64,000 bases of DNA, from positions 4,588,001 through 4,652,000 of the forward strand of contig NZ_OZ061315.1 of assembly GCF_964063325.1 (NCBI RefSeq), written 5' to 3'. The notes below the pieces were generated by a model that saw only the letters and a program-made list of their open reading frames with translations, had not been told where the DNA came from and searched no databases. How positions within the stretch are numbered: position 1 is the stretch's first letter; every line of letters begins with the position of its first letter. Below are positions 41,675 to 52,122 of this stretch, piece by piece. The stretch comes from Hafnia alvei. Lineage in GTDB: Bacteria > Pseudomonadota > Gammaproteobacteria > Enterobacterales > Enterobacteriaceae. The position numbers were made by a program, and so were the translations under genes.

Positions 41675-43213
41675 CTACTGAGCTGAAGTTGGCTCTTCTT
41701 TTGCCGCCGGATCCGCCTGTGGTGCGGTTGCAGAAGATGAAGCATCTTCCGGCACCGCATCACCTGCCGCCGAGGCATCTTCCATATTTAGTCCCATGGT
41801 ATTGTTGTAGACATCACGTAACGCTTTCACGTTTTCCTCGGGTTCACCACGCGGCTGGCGCAGAATCAGCGTTGGTTCACGAGAAAGCTGGTTATGCAGC
41901 TCCTGATTCAAATCATCCAAAGTCAACGTTGCTAAGAAACTCTGACGCAGCTTTTGGTAGGTTTCAGGAGAAATATCTACCACGCCGCTTTGCTGCGAAC
42001 GCAAACGCTGGCTCATCAGAACATCGGTGTCCGTGCGCGCATAAGTCGCAAACAGTTTGGTTAGCTGATCTTTCTTCTGCGCAATCATGGTATCAAATTC
42101 TTGCTGCGTAACGCCGTCATCATGCACCGCAGACATTTCCGTAGCGATAAAGCTCAGGGCTTTATTCAGATTGGCCTGCGTAGTCGACAGATGGATAGCG
42201 CACTGAGAACGCTGATATTGCACCTGACAATCAAACATCAGATTGACCGCCCCTTTCAGATCGCTGTTTGCCAATACCTGCTGTAAATGGCTGAACAGCG
42301 CTTCGCGAGCGAAATCACTTTTCCAATAGCGCTGAAGAACCTGAGAATCGCGAATTGGCTGCCAAGGCACATCCCACGTGATCGACAGCGTGTCCTGCTG
42401 TGCGTTCTCGGCAATCAGGTTAATCGGCGTAGTCGGCAGCGGAGCCAGCGTTGGTAAGGTTGCTGGCGTTTCACGTTTGCCTTTCAGATCGGCAAAAGCT
42501 TTATTGATCTGCTCGCTCAGGGAGCGGGAATCAACGTTACCGACCACGTAAAGCGTCATTGCATCTGGCGTATACCACTGCTGATAAAAGGCCTTCAACG
42601 ACTGAGTATCTACCGGACGGTTTGGCCCTTGACCAGGCTCATGCCCAAGCATCGTTGAGCCTTTGAGACGAAGGCGCCACAAAGGATCGTTAGCATCGGA
42701 AGGCAGCGTCGCCACTAAATTTTCTGGGGATTGCAGAGCGCTAATCACCGTATTGCTATCAATATTCAACTTACCCGCGGTATTCGCCAGCCACAGCAAC
42801 GCCTCTTTCAGCAGCTCAGGGCGGTTATTCGGCAAGCTTAAATTGTATGCGGTGTAATCATAAGAACTCACCGCCGGAGGTAACGGGCGCTGAGGGTCGA
42901 TACTTTGTTGCCAGAACGATTGAAGCTGGCTCGCGGTAAAATTATCGCTATGTGTTAATGCTAAACGCGGCAACAGATGGGCAAAGCCCACCTGCTGATT
43001 TGATTCTACAAGTGAGCCAGTGCTCACTATCATACGCAACTCAATCCGATCGGATGGACGCTGTGGTGTGGCTAACAATTGCCATGAAAAACCATTATCC
43101 AGTTTTCCTTCCTGCCACGCGGGATCGGGCTGTAGTGCTTCAGAATGCACAGAGCTGCTGGCCGCCGCCAACAACAATCCACCAACCATGAGCCGAATTT
43201 TGGTGCCTTGCAT
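41675..43213 (-). CDS. yhjJ: Catalytically degenerate M16 peptidase homologue YhjJ
   Basis: The 512-aa periplasmic protein has a signal peptide (LMVGGLLLAAASSSVHS) and a two-lobe M16 fold: ALQPDPAWQEGKLDNGFSWQ, then QWYTPDAMTLYVVGNVDSRS in the first half. The zinc site HxxEH is absent; the aligned place reads GFAHLLPRLA. It is thus a pseudopeptidase like E. coli YhjJ, which it matches closely. The C-terminal 40 residues are an Ala/Glu/Pro tail of low complexity. The role is unknown. Confidence 0.93.
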   Translation of the reverse strand: MQGTKIRLMVGGLLLAAASSSVHSEALQPDPAWQEGKLDNGFSWQLLATPQRPSDRIELRMIVSTGSLVESNQQVGFAHLLPRLALTHSDNFTASQLQSFWQQSIDPQRPLPPAVSSYDYTAYNLSLPNNRPELLKEALLWLANTAGKLNIDSNTVISALQSPENLVATLPSDANDPLWRLRLKGSTMLGHEPGQGPNRPVDTQSLKAFYQQWYTPDAMTLYVVGNVDSRSLSEQINKAFADLKGKRETPATLPTLAPLPTTPINLIAENAQQDTLSITWDVPWQPIRDSQVLQRYWKSDFAREALFSHLQQVLANSDLKGAVNLMFDCQVQYQRSQCAIHLSTTQANLNKALSFIATEMSAVHDDGVTQQEFDTMIAQKKDQLTKLFATYARTDTDVLMSQRLRSQQSGVVDISPETYQKLRQSFLATLTLDDLNQELHNQLSREPTLILRQPRGEPEENVKALRDVYNNTMGLNMEDASAAGDAVPEDASSSATAPQADPAAKEEPTSAQ

Positions 43214-43566
43214 GTGAACCCCTACTAAATACTGACAAAAATGTGCGAATTCCCCTGAGGAAGATAACCCATCTGGCCTGTAAAAACGGCTAACTCAACG
43301 CGATGAGTCAAGCATCGATTTTTAGACCACAAGAGTGGGATTATGTCACCCGACAGAGAGAAAAAAAGTTCTAAACAACAGCGACACTAGACAACAAAAG
43401 GCTCAGGAAGGTCGCAAGTCAGGATCGCTGGCGCATCTGAAGCCGAAAGTATGACGAATGAGTTGTTGTAGAAATGAATGGGCACATTATAAAGATGCCC
43501 CCGCTCGCATCAAGCGAATGGGGGCAATCCGTCATGTTCGGTAACAAAAACCGAGGAATAGGAGGG
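43214..43566. other. yhjJ-dctA intergenic region
   Basis: It contains the yhjJ promoter side and the dctA terminator (43496-43526). Otherwise I see nothing definite. Confidence 0.45.
43496..43526 (-). terminator. dctA terminator
   Basis: TGCCCCC (43496-43502) pairs with GGGGGCA (43520-43526), with an inner CGC/GCG extension. The minus strand continues TCTTTAT, a modest T tract. Confidence 0.75.
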
Positions 43567-44850
43567 TTATAAGGTCTGTGTTTGAGCTGCGTTACGGTCT
43601 TTTTTACCTAAAACCGCCTTCATTTGTTTTTCATCTAGCTGGCGAACACGCTTCGCAACCACAATAGTCGCAACGCCGTTACCAATCAGATTCGTCAACG
43701 CACGCGCTTCTGACATAAAGCGGTCGATGCCTAAAATCAGCGCCAAACCCGCTACCGGTAGATGCCCTACCGCGGAAATGGTGGCAGCCAGTACGATAAA
43801 TCCACTTCCGGTTACACCTGCGGCCCCTTTCGATGACAGCAACAGAACCACCAATAAGGTAATTTGATGCCAGATATCCATGTGTGAGTTGGTTGCCTGC
43901 GCAATAAACACCGCCGCCATGGTCAGGTAAATCGAGGTGCCATCAAGGTTAAATGAGTATCCTGTTGGTATCACTAACCCCACAACCGATTTCTTACAGC
44001 CTACTTTCTCCATCTTATCCAGCATGCGCGGCAGTGCAGATTCAGATGAGGAAGTCCCTAATACAATCAGCAACTCTTCTTTGATGTAGGCAATGAAACG
44101 GAAAATACTGAATCCGGTGGCCTTGGCGATGGAGCCCAGCACAAACACCACGAACAGCACACAGGTGATATAGAAGCAGATAATTAACTGTCCCAGTTGC
44201 ACCAGCGTTCCAACGCCATATTTACCAATGGTAAAGGCCATCGCACCGAATGCACCGATTGGAGCCAGTTTCATAATCATATTAATGATGCCGAAAATGA
44301 CTTTCGAGAAGCTGTCGATGAAGTTAAACATCATCTGTCCTTTCTCGCCCAGATGATGCAGTGCGAAACCAAACATCACGGCAAACAGCAGAACCTGAAG
44401 GATATTCCCACTCGCAAAGGCACCGATGACGCTACCTGGGATAATATCCATGACGAAAGCAACCAAGCCTTGTTGCGCAGCCTGATCGGCATAGACCGCC
44501 ACCGCTTTGGCATCCAACGCGGCGGGATCGACGTTCATCCCCGCGCCCGGTTGGACGATATTCACAATCACCAAACCAATAATCAGAGCAATGGTGCTCA
44601 CTACTTCGAAGTAAAGCAAAGCAATCGCGCCGGTACGACCAACGGCCTTCATGCTTTCCATACCAGCAATCCCAGTCACCACCGTACAGAAGATAACTGG
44701 AGCAATAATCATTTTGATCAGTTTAACGAATCCGTCGCCCAGAGGTTTCATCTGTGCGCCGAGGTCAGGGTAGAAATGGCCTAGTAATATCCCCAGAGAG
44801 ATAGCTAATAACACCTGGAAATAGAGGCTTTTAAAGAGGTTTTTTTTCAT
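43567..44850 (-). CDS. dctA: C4-dicarboxylate transporter DctA
   Basis: The 427-aa DAACS-family symporter imports succinate, fumarate and malate aerobically. Landmarks are the N-terminus MKKNLFKSLYFQVLLAIS, the serine-rich motif LGTSSSESALPRMLDKME in the re-entrant loop, IPTGYSFNLDGTSIYLTMA, and GIDRFMSEARALTNLIGNGVA. GGAAGTGTATAAAT precedes the ATG at 44850; the ORF extends further but without support. Position between yhjJ and pdeK is as in E. coli. Confidence 0.97.
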   Translation of the reverse strand: MKKNLFKSLYFQVLLAISLGILLGHFYPDLGAQMKPLGDGFVKLIKMIIAPVIFCTVVTGIAGMESMKAVGRTGAIALLYFEVVSTIALIIGLVIVNIVQPGAGMNVDPAALDAKAVAVYADQAAQQGLVAFVMDIIPGSVIGAFASGNILQVLLFAVMFGFALHHLGEKGQMMFNFIDSFSKVIFGIINMIMKLAPIGAFGAMAFTIGKYGVGTLVQLGQLIICFYITCVLFVVFVLGSIAKATGFSIFRFIAYIKEELLIVLGTSSSESALPRMLDKMEKVGCKKSVVGLVIPTGYSFNLDGTSIYLTMAAVFIAQATNSHMDIWHQITLLVVLLLSSKGAAGVTGSGFIVLAATISAVGHLPVAGLALILGIDRFMSEARALTNLIGNGVATIVVAKRVRQLDEKQMKAVLGKKDRNAAQTQTL

Positions 44851-45143
44851 ATTTATACACTTCCTTATCGGGTACGCACGCATCAGATACAACGCACTAA
44901 AGGCGGGGGTTACACTCGGTACAACCATCCTTTATGACTCTGTACTGCGTTGGACGCAAAATAACACCGGCGTAACAATATGGAAATGCAATGTTGTAAT
45001 TAGTAACCAAATTTTATCATTTTTAAGAGCTGAAACGTATCAAACCCGCAACGAAAAAAGGGTTATCACTACAAAGGGAAGGGATTTTTATGGAAGGATG
45101 GCCAGCGAACTGGCCATAATCAGTTGTTTACTAAGCGTAATCT

Positions 45144-47153
45144 TTAGATAAGAAAATACTTTCTCTCAAACTCTTCCTGCGGTAACGCAGGAGAGAACCA
45201 GTAACCTTGCGCATAGTAGATACCGTGTGCAAGCAACCACTCGCATTGCGCATGTGATTCTACGCCCTCGGCCACCACGTCTAACGCCAGCACATCGGCA
45301 ATAGACGCTACAATACGCACTAAAGCGTCATCGGCAGGGATCTGGTCAACAAAGTTTTTGTCGATTTTAATAATATCCACCGGCAGATGCTGCAAGTAGT
45401 TCAAGCCAGCGTAGCCCATACCAAAATCATCCAAAGCAATCTTAATACCGATTTTGCGCAAACGCGCCAACATCTCTGCAGCCTGTTCCATATTGCTGAT
45501 ATACGCCGTTTCCGTTACCTCAAGATGCAGCATGTGCGGATCGAGTTGGTACTCTAGCAACATTTTTTCCAGCAGCTCAACGTAGCTGAGATTAGCAATC
45601 TGAATACCTGAAACATTCAGCGAAATCGGCACGCCGATATTCTGCTTTTGCCAAGCCGACAATATCTTCATCGACTCGCTAATCACCCACTCATCCAGCG
45701 CCTCTATTCCACCGACTTCTTCCGCCAACGGGATAAATTCAGAAGGTAAAGTTAGTTCGCCGTCTTTGCGATTCCAGCGGATCAACGCTTCTGCCCCCGC
45801 CAAGCGCCCCGAACGCAAATCAATTTGCGGTTGGAGATAGAGAGAGAAATCACCTTGGGTGAGCGCCTTCATAATCTCTGTTTCTTTGGTCAACCGCTCT
45901 TTAGCCTTGCGAGCCAGCATTGGTTCAAAGAATAGGGTTTGATTTTTGCCTTCTCGCATCGCCATATTCATGGCTGAACTTGCCTGACTTAAGAGAAGCT
46001 CGGCCTCTTTCTTGGCATCAATCGTCTCCTCTGCGTTTGGCTGGTAAAACGAAATCCCAATGCTTGCCGTGGGCCGTAGCGCCACCGTTTCTAAATCAAG
46101 CGGCCGCGTGATGGAGTCCATCAGGTTTTTCGCCAATAGCATCAGCGAGTGTGGCATTTCAACGTTTCGAACCAGCACTACAAAGCGATCCTGATTAACC
46201 TGAGCCAACATATCGGCTTCGCTCACGCACTCTTTCAACCGGCAAACTAATGACGTCAGTAACGCATCGCGCTGTGTGGTATCCAACACCCCCATCGCTT
46301 CTTGCAATGTGCCGATATTGATCACAACGATGCCTGAATTCTCTTTGCGGCAAACCAATAAATGCTGTTCCAACAAAGGAATAAACAGCGTCATATTCGG
46401 CAGATGGGTCAGAGGATTATGCGTAGACATACGGCTCATCGCCTGATGAGCTTTTTCTAACGCCTGCTGATTACGATTATAGTTGCGCACCAATAAGCCC
46501 AGTTCATCATCTCCGTGCGACGGCGGCGGCGTAAGCTGATGAAAATTGGGGGTATCGAGCGGCATGCTGCGCAACTCTTGTGCCAGCGCGCGCAACGGGT
46601 ACACCAGCAGCCGATTCATACACCAGCTAATAGCAACGGTAAGAATCAAAGCCAGCAAAAGATAGGTCGATACCATGGTAGACAGCGTCGACAAAATAAA
46701 CTGATAAATGCGGAATGAATCGGCCTGTAAAACGAGATAAGACGACGGCTGCCGCGCCGCAATATTGCGTTCAATGCCGTAAAGCGGCATCGAAACCTGG
46801 ACAGGCAGATCGAAAATCTTCATCACCGCTTCAGGAACGGCTCGCTCTTGAGGAAAACGGCCTTTAAGCGCCTGAAGCTCATTGGGCAACATCACGTCGG
46901 CACGGCTTAGAATACCGATGGGGACTAGGCTATCGAGAATTTTTTGGGCTCTCACCGCGTCCATATTCAACATGGCTTCAGAAAGCGGCTCACGTACCGA
47001 ATGGGCCAAATTCTCCAGTTGCTGGACGTAGTCCTCCTTACGCTGGTCCACAAAATGGAACAGCTGAATCACGACAAAAATACAAATCGTAATGAGCGCC
47101 ACAACCGACACCATTGCCATTTGTTTGATCGTTAAGGAACGACTGACTCGCAA
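45144..47153 (-). CDS. pdeK: Membrane GGDEF-EAL protein PdeK (YhjK/HmsP-like)
   Basis: The 669-aa protein has two membrane helices (about 12-32 and 160-180) bracketing a periplasmic sensor region, a HAMP segment (NRLLVYPLRALAQELR), a degenerate GGDEF domain (AQVNQDRFVVLV where GGDEF should be) and a C-terminal EAL domain with AGAEALIRW, DDFGMGYAGLNYLQ and VAEGVESHAQC. The EAL residues look intact, so phosphodiesterase activity is expected. It follows bcsC in the same direction after a terminator, so it is probably not in the cellulose operon but works on the same signal. Confidence 0.93.
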   Translation of the reverse strand: MRVSRSLTIKQMAMVSVVALITICIFVVIQLFHFVDQRKEDYVQQLENLAHSVREPLSEAMLNMDAVRAQKILDSLVPIGILSRADVMLPNELQALKGRFPQERAVPEAVMKIFDLPVQVSMPLYGIERNIAARQPSSYLVLQADSFRIYQFILSTLSTMVSTYLLLALILTVAISWCMNRLLVYPLRALAQELRSMPLDTPNFHQLTPPPSHGDDELGLLVRNYNRNQQALEKAHQAMSRMSTHNPLTHLPNMTLFIPLLEQHLLVCRKENSGIVVINIGTLQEAMGVLDTTQRDALLTSLVCRLKECVSEADMLAQVNQDRFVVLVRNVEMPHSLMLLAKNLMDSITRPLDLETVALRPTASIGISFYQPNAEETIDAKKEAELLLSQASSAMNMAMREGKNQTLFFEPMLARKAKERLTKETEIMKALTQGDFSLYLQPQIDLRSGRLAGAEALIRWNRKDGELTLPSEFIPLAEEVGGIEALDEWVISESMKILSAWQKQNIGVPISLNVSGIQIANLSYVELLEKMLLEYQLDPHMLHLEVTETAYISNMEQAAEMLARLRKIGIKIALDDFGMGYAGLNYLQHLPVDIIKIDKNFVDQIPADDALVRIVASIADVLALDVVAEGVESHAQCEWLLAHGIYYAQGYWFSPALPQEEFERKYFLI

Positions 47154-47458
47154 ACTGTCTCTCCGATAACATCTAATTTAAACAATAAGAATCCAATACG
47201 TGGGGGGATACTGTTAGCTAAACACCCCATTGACCCAGCCAGAGTATACTTGATCACATCTGTTTTTAACCCTTAAGCCGAATTCTTTCACAAACAATTA
47301 CACGTATTTAAGCATAATCGGGTGACGTCGATGCATTTTGCACCATTTTTAACGCCAAATTGAACTCAGTTCAACACCGACAAAAAACCAAAAGGCCCGT
47401 CATGCAGAGTACATACGGGCCTTTTTAACTTGGTAGAACCGGATTCGATATAGAGTAA
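47154..47458. other. bcsC-pdeK intergenic region
   Basis: It holds the bcsC terminator and the pdeK promoter. A short dyad TTGAAC-TCA-GTTCAA (47360-47374) is the only other symmetric site I see. Confidence 0.45.
47390..47425 (-). terminator. Terminator after bcsC
   Basis: AAAAGGCCCGT (47390-47400) pairs with ACGGGCCTTTT (47415-47425). It is symmetric, with a good U tract on either strand. Confidence 0.88.
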
Positions 47459-50400
47459 TTACTTGAAATCAGCGTATGGCGTTAATGGCTGCGGTGGCAG
47501 ATCCATATCACCTTGCCAGCCCGCCGCTGAATAGCGGACATAAATCAAACCGTGACTCGGGGTATAGTCTTTCGCTTCCTGAATATCTACGCCCGCACCG
47601 ATAAACCAGTTGGAAGTCACTCGGCGTTCAACAATCGCTCGTAGGGTATAACCTACGCCGCTACTGCTGCTGCCGCTATCCGTGTCATATTTATCAGTGT
47701 ACTTATTATTGGCTTTGTCCGGGGCAGGGATCAGACCCTTAATCGGATAACGATCGACTGTATCGGTTTTCGAATGCGACCAAGAAACCGAACCACCCAA
47801 TTCCCAAGACCAATTTTCAGTACGTTGGCGATAGTTCACCGGTACACCAAAGGAAACATACTCCTGCGGGCTATAGTAACCGCCTTGCCCCAGCGTATAT
47901 CCGCTCAAATCCTTATCGTAGTGCCAAATCATATTGCTCAGGCCTACGGTTACACGGCGATTATTTTCGTTGATAAGCTTGTAATAGTATCCGGCCATCC
48001 AACGTATTCTGCTGTTATCAGCAACGTTTTTCCCCGTCAATTGATCGGCGCTCAAATCAGCCCAAACGCCATGTGCTTCACCGCGATCGTAACTACCGCT
48101 GATCCCCAAGCCGGTGCGGCGCACACCGCCCCATGTGATACCGGTTTGATCGTCTTTCTGGCCACCGAATGCCAACAAGGAGCTTGAAATCGGACGACGG
48201 TGAGCATTTACCGTCCAGCCAATATGGTTCCAGTCATTGCTATAGCTCAGCCCGCCGACCCAGTCCACCACGTCGAAGCCCATTGGGGTGGTGCCGAAAT
48301 CCCCTTCCCAATGCTCATTTTTCCAACCCGCAGAGAGGCTCGCGCCCGTTGAGTTTTGGCTATTGCCAGACTGACAGCCGTTGACGTAACAGGTGCCGAA
48401 TTTCTCTTTATAAGGCCCGCCTTTAAAGGAACCCGCCTGCATATTTACCACGTCGGTACGCAGGAACATGCGCCCATCATTAAGTGGCGCATCCATCTGC
48501 AGCATGGTGGTATTGGCCGTTAAATCAGAATATCCACCGGTACCACTAGAACGTGCATAGTCATGATCCAACGTGACATTCACATCCTGCTGTCGATATA
48601 AATCAGCCGCATCGGAACGTACGCCACGCTTGAGCCAATCGTCTTTTTCATCGTTACGCGTTAGACGAGTGAAAGTATCGTTATCCTGCGGTTTGGTTGG
48701 TGCAATGCCAGAAGACACCATCGCATCACGATAATAATCCAGCGCTTTATCAGGGTTCCCTTGCTTTTGTTCAAAGCGAGCGGCATCGCGCATCACCAGC
48801 GCACCGTCCTGACCCGGCTCTTTGGCCGCCTGCGGAGTAATACGATCAAAAATCGCCTGCGCTTTGGCCATGTCTCCCACCGATGCCCAAGCTCCCGCCA
48901 CGCGGCGTTCGGTATTCATGCTTGGCGCTTCGGCTGGTTTAACCTGCTGCAATGCCTGTAGCTGAGTGCGAGCTTGTTCAAGCTCACCTTGCGCAACGAA
49001 GGCTTCAATTTCGCCTAGGTGAGCGGAATCATTATCGGGCTCGCGTTTTAGCACATCGCGATAACCCACCAGCGCCGCATCATAATCTTCGCGCTCTAAT
49101 GCCCAATCGGCGAGCGTTAAATCGATGCGGGTATTGGCTGGCTGTTGACGTAGGTAAGCAATCGCTTCGTCTTCATGTCCCGCGTCACGCAGGTCTTGGG
49201 CTTTTTTGAGCGTTTCGCTGAAGTGCAAACGGTCAGAAAGCTCACGAATATTGGCATCCCACTTCGCCTGCGGTAATCCATCAACCTGCGCTAAGGCCGC
49301 CCGATCGCGATCGGTGCCTGATAGGTAAAGCGCGTGCGCATAAACCTGCTGAGGATCGCCAGGAAGCTGCTGTGCTAAGGTATTGAAAGCACGGTCGGCT
49401 TCATCAGTACGGCCAGCCGCATGCAGATCTTTAGCCAAGCGGTAAGTTAGCCATACGTCATTGGGTGAAAGTTTCAGCGCCTGTTGCAGTTTATCTGCCG
49501 CTCCCGCCCACTGTTGCTGCTGTTCAAGAGCCTGCGCCTGCTGCTGCAATACATCGCTTTGAATGCCGTTGATTGCACTCTGCATCGCTTTACGCTGGCT
49601 ACGCGGCAGCTGATCCAGATAGGCCATCGCCTTCTCTGGCGACTGACGTTGGTAAATGTTCACTAACCCACGCACTGCGCTGCTGTTGGTTGAATCAAGC
49701 CGCAACGCCTGTTGATACAATCGCTCCGCGCCCGCATCATCTTTACGCGCAACTGCGACATCACCTAAGCCAAGCACGGCATAGCTATCCGTATTATCAA
49801 TCCCGCGCGCCTGCTGATATTTCTGCTGCGCAACATCCAACTGATTGGCTTTCAGCGCTTTATCGCCAGATTGGATAGCCAGCCAATACTGATTACTTTT
49901 AATTAAGCTGATCCACTTATCGCGGTCATAACCGGTCGGGTCGGCTTTTAACGCACGTTGGAAATACTCTAACGCTTTTGCACGGTTATCCTGTCGCGCA
50001 TACGCCTGACCCAGCGCGCCTAGCACATCGGAATCATTTGGACTTGATGCCAATGCCTTCTGCAATTCAGGTATCGCCACTGCGCCTTTGCCAGAGTCAA
50101 CCATCGCCAAACCGCGAGAACGGGCAATGAAAGCCGGGTCGGAGAGTAATTTTTGCTGATCGGCTAACTTCTTGCGCGCTTCAACGGTGGAAGGATCTTG
50201 CGCAAAAATCACCAGATAACGCTGTAAGGACGCAACGCTTTGCTCACCGACAGGAGTGCGGTTAATTTCAGCCATCCACAGATCCGCAGCGTCTCCGCGC
50301 GTGTTGCTATCTGCTGCCATTTTCTCCAGCACAGCATAGGCTTTCTGAGTTTGGTTGGTATCCAAAAGCATGCCTGCCAGCGCTCGGCGCAACTCACCAT

Positions 50401-50965
50401 TACCCGGATTGGTTTGTCTCAACGCTTCCAATTTGGCAATAACGTTGTTTTCCTGACCCGGCTGACGCGCAACGACACGCAGATATTCCACGGCTAAATC
50501 AACGGTTGGAGGGGTACCTTCAAACAATTTATCATAGGCCTGCACCGCCTCAGGAACATGGCCAGCGGTTGCCAGTAAACGAGCCTGCTGCAACTGCTGA
50601 CGGCCTTCCGGCGTCGTCAGCGCCATGTTCAGTTTGGCCTGCTTATAGACCTCTGAATTCGGCGCCTGCGCTTTCAATTTATCTAACTGCTGTTGCGCAA
50701 GCTGCTGATCGCCCTGACGCAACGCTAAACGCATACGCGCCGCCATCACGTCTGGGTTATTTGGATCCATCAGTTCTAAGCGATACAGTGATTGCGTGAC
50801 TAAGTCATCACGATGGCTGGCTTCGCCCACGCGAATTTGCTCTAGCAACCACTGTTCTGGCGAAACAGCCGCATCCGCGGCAACGCCCGCGCCAGACAGA
50901 GAGGCGAGAGATAAGCCGATCGAGAGACTCAATCCGCTTAATGAGAAGTGGCGGTACTTGCGCAT
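47459..50965 (-). CDS. bcsC: Cellulose export porin BcsC
   Basis: The 1168-aa protein has a signal peptide (to GAGVAADA). A periplasmic solenoid of TPR repeats spans about residues 35-780; examples are ALGQAYARQDNRAKALEYFQ and LGLGDVAVARKDDAGAERLY. The C-terminal outer-membrane beta-barrel is the BcsC_C domain (GGYSDLTANTTMLQMDAPLN, then WTVNAHRRPISSSLLAFGG and GVDIQEAKDYTPSHGLIYVRY). It conducts the glucan through peptidoglycan and the outer membrane. It overlaps bcsZ by 28 bp. The frame is intact. Confidence 0.97.
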   Translation of the reverse strand: MRKYRHFSLSGLSLSIGLSLASLSGAGVAADAAVSPEQWLLEQIRVGEASHRDDLVTQSLYRLELMDPNNPDVMAARMRLALRQGDQQLAQQQLDKLKAQAPNSEVYKQAKLNMALTTPEGRQQLQQARLLATAGHVPEAVQAYDKLFEGTPPTVDLAVEYLRVVARQPGQENNVIAKLEALRQTNPGNGELRRALAGMLLDTNQTQKAYAVLEKMAADSNTRGDAADLWMAEINRTPVGEQSVASLQRYLVIFAQDPSTVEARKKLADQQKLLSDPAFIARSRGLAMVDSGKGAVAIPELQKALASSPNDSDVLGALGQAYARQDNRAKALEYFQRALKADPTGYDRDKWISLIKSNQYWLAIQSGDKALKANQLDVAQQKYQQARGIDNTDSYAVLGLGDVAVARKDDAGAERLYQQALRLDSTNSSAVRGLVNIYQRQSPEKAMAYLDQLPRSQRKAMQSAINGIQSDVLQQQAQALEQQQQWAGAADKLQQALKLSPNDVWLTYRLAKDLHAAGRTDEADRAFNTLAQQLPGDPQQVYAHALYLSGTDRDRAALAQVDGLPQAKWDANIRELSDRLHFSETLKKAQDLRDAGHEDEAIAYLRQQPANTRIDLTLADWALEREDYDAALVGYRDVLKREPDNDSAHLGEIEAFVAQGELEQARTQLQALQQVKPAEAPSMNTERRVAGAWASVGDMAKAQAIFDRITPQAAKEPGQDGALVMRDAARFEQKQGNPDKALDYYRDAMVSSGIAPTKPQDNDTFTRLTRNDEKDDWLKRGVRSDAADLYRQQDVNVTLDHDYARSSGTGGYSDLTANTTMLQMDAPLNDGRMFLRTDVVNMQAGSFKGGPYKEKFGTCYVNGCQSGNSQNSTGASLSAGWKNEHWEGDFGTTPMGFDVVDWVGGLSYSNDWNHIGWTVNAHRRPISSSLLAFGGQKDDQTGITWGGVRRTGLGISGSYDRGEAHGVWADLSADQLTGKNVADNSRIRWMAGYYYKLINENNRRVTVGLSNMIWHYDKDLSGYTLGQGGYYSPQEYVSFGVPVNYRQRTENWSWELGGSVSWSHSKTDTVDRYPIKGLIPAPDKANNKYTDKYDTDSGSSSSGVGYTLRAIVERRVTSNWFIGAGVDIQEAKDYTPSHGLIYVRYSAAGWQGDMDLPPQPLTPYADFK

Positions 50966-52122
50966 GTGCTGCTGTCCCAGTGAGGTAAAAGCTCACCCTT
51001 TAAATTAAAACGAAAACGTTGTTGGTCCCATCCTTGGCCAAAGAGCGTTAATACGTAGCTGTAATAAGCATCACCGCCCAGCGGATTATCTTTCACCCGC
51101 TGGCGCTGCACCGCTTGCGCGTCCGATCCGGCAAGGAACGGCAGCAACGCCGCAGAGAAACCTGAATTGCCATAACCTGACGCCTTACCCGTAGCAACAT
51201 CAACTTTTTCCGGTGGATATCCAAGCTCGGCGGTCATCGTCGCCATCGGCTGCCACTGCTTAATCAACACGGCTTTGTTAGGATCGTTATCGGCCATCAT
51301 GCCCGCCCACAGATAAACACGGATCGCGTCATAACCGCTGACGTTAGGCTTATCCGGCGTGGGTTCCCAGCCTTTGTCTTTGCGCCAGTCTATCCAGTCA
51401 GGAATAAACCCTTTTGGTGAACTTTCCAGCAATAACCGCTGATTATTCTTATGCAGCGCGGCCCAAGGCCCATGAAAACCTGCCATACGAGCCATCAACT
51501 GCGGCGGTAAATAGCTTGGGTTAACGGTCCATACTGGTGAATGTGCAAAACCGACGCGTCCCGGCAGCAGTATCTCGCCAAACCCCGGCAGAGAAGCCAC
51601 CTCTTCACGAGCGATACGCTGAAGCAGCAAAACCCCCAGAGACTGATAGCTGCGCACCTTCCATAAACGCCCCGCCTCCATCAGTGAATAAGCAATCCAA
51701 AGATCGGAATCGGAAGCCGAATTGGTATCAAGAACGCCCCATTCTTGCTTGCCATTTTCGCCTTTCTCTTTCATTCCCCATAGCCAGGCGGGTAAGCGAG
51801 CGCTCAGATCGCCCTGTGCTAAATTGTTCTGCGTCCATTGCAGAATGTTTTCGAACGTAGGCCGATCATTCGCCACTAGAGCGAAAAACAGGCCGTAGCT
51901 TTGGCCTTCAGAAGTCGTAATTTTCTGCGGGCTGCTGGTGTCGATCACACGCCCTTGTTCACTGATATAGTGCTGCTTGAATTGCTGCCACTCAGGCCAA
52001 TCACAGGTAGCGGCGGCTTGAGTACAAAAACTCAGCAGGAGTAGACACAGCGCAACCGCGCTGAATCTCGGCTCATGTCGTCCCCCACAACAGGGGGACT
52101 GAGTGAAAAACCTAAACATCAT
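50938..52122 (-). CDS. bcsZ: Periplasmic endo-1,4-beta-glucanase BcsZ (GH8)
   Basis: The 394-aa protein has a signal peptide (ALCLLLLSFCTQAAA) and the GH8 cellulase fold: TCDWPEWQQFKQHYISEQGR, SEGQSYGLFFALVAND with the catalytic Glu, and the DTNSASDSDLWIAYSL signature with the second catalytic acid. It trims or releases glucan during cellulose export. Its ATG overlaps the bcsB stop codon (TAATG), so translation is coupled. Confidence 0.96.
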   Translation of the reverse strand: MMFRFFTQSPCCGGRHEPRFSAVALCLLLLSFCTQAAATCDWPEWQQFKQHYISEQGRVIDTSSPQKITTSEGQSYGLFFALVANDRPTFENILQWTQNNLAQGDLSARLPAWLWGMKEKGENGKQEWGVLDTNSASDSDLWIAYSLMEAGRLWKVRSYQSLGVLLLQRIAREEVASLPGFGEILLPGRVGFAHSPVWTVNPSYLPPQLMARMAGFHGPWAALHKNNQRLLLESSPKGFIPDWIDWRKDKGWEPTPDKPNVSGYDAIRVYLWAGMMADNDPNKAVLIKQWQPMATMTAELGYPPEKVDVATGKASGYGNSGFSAALLPFLAGSDAQAVQRQRVKDNPLGGDAYYSYVLTLFGQGWDQQRFRFNLKGELLPHWDSSTCASTATSH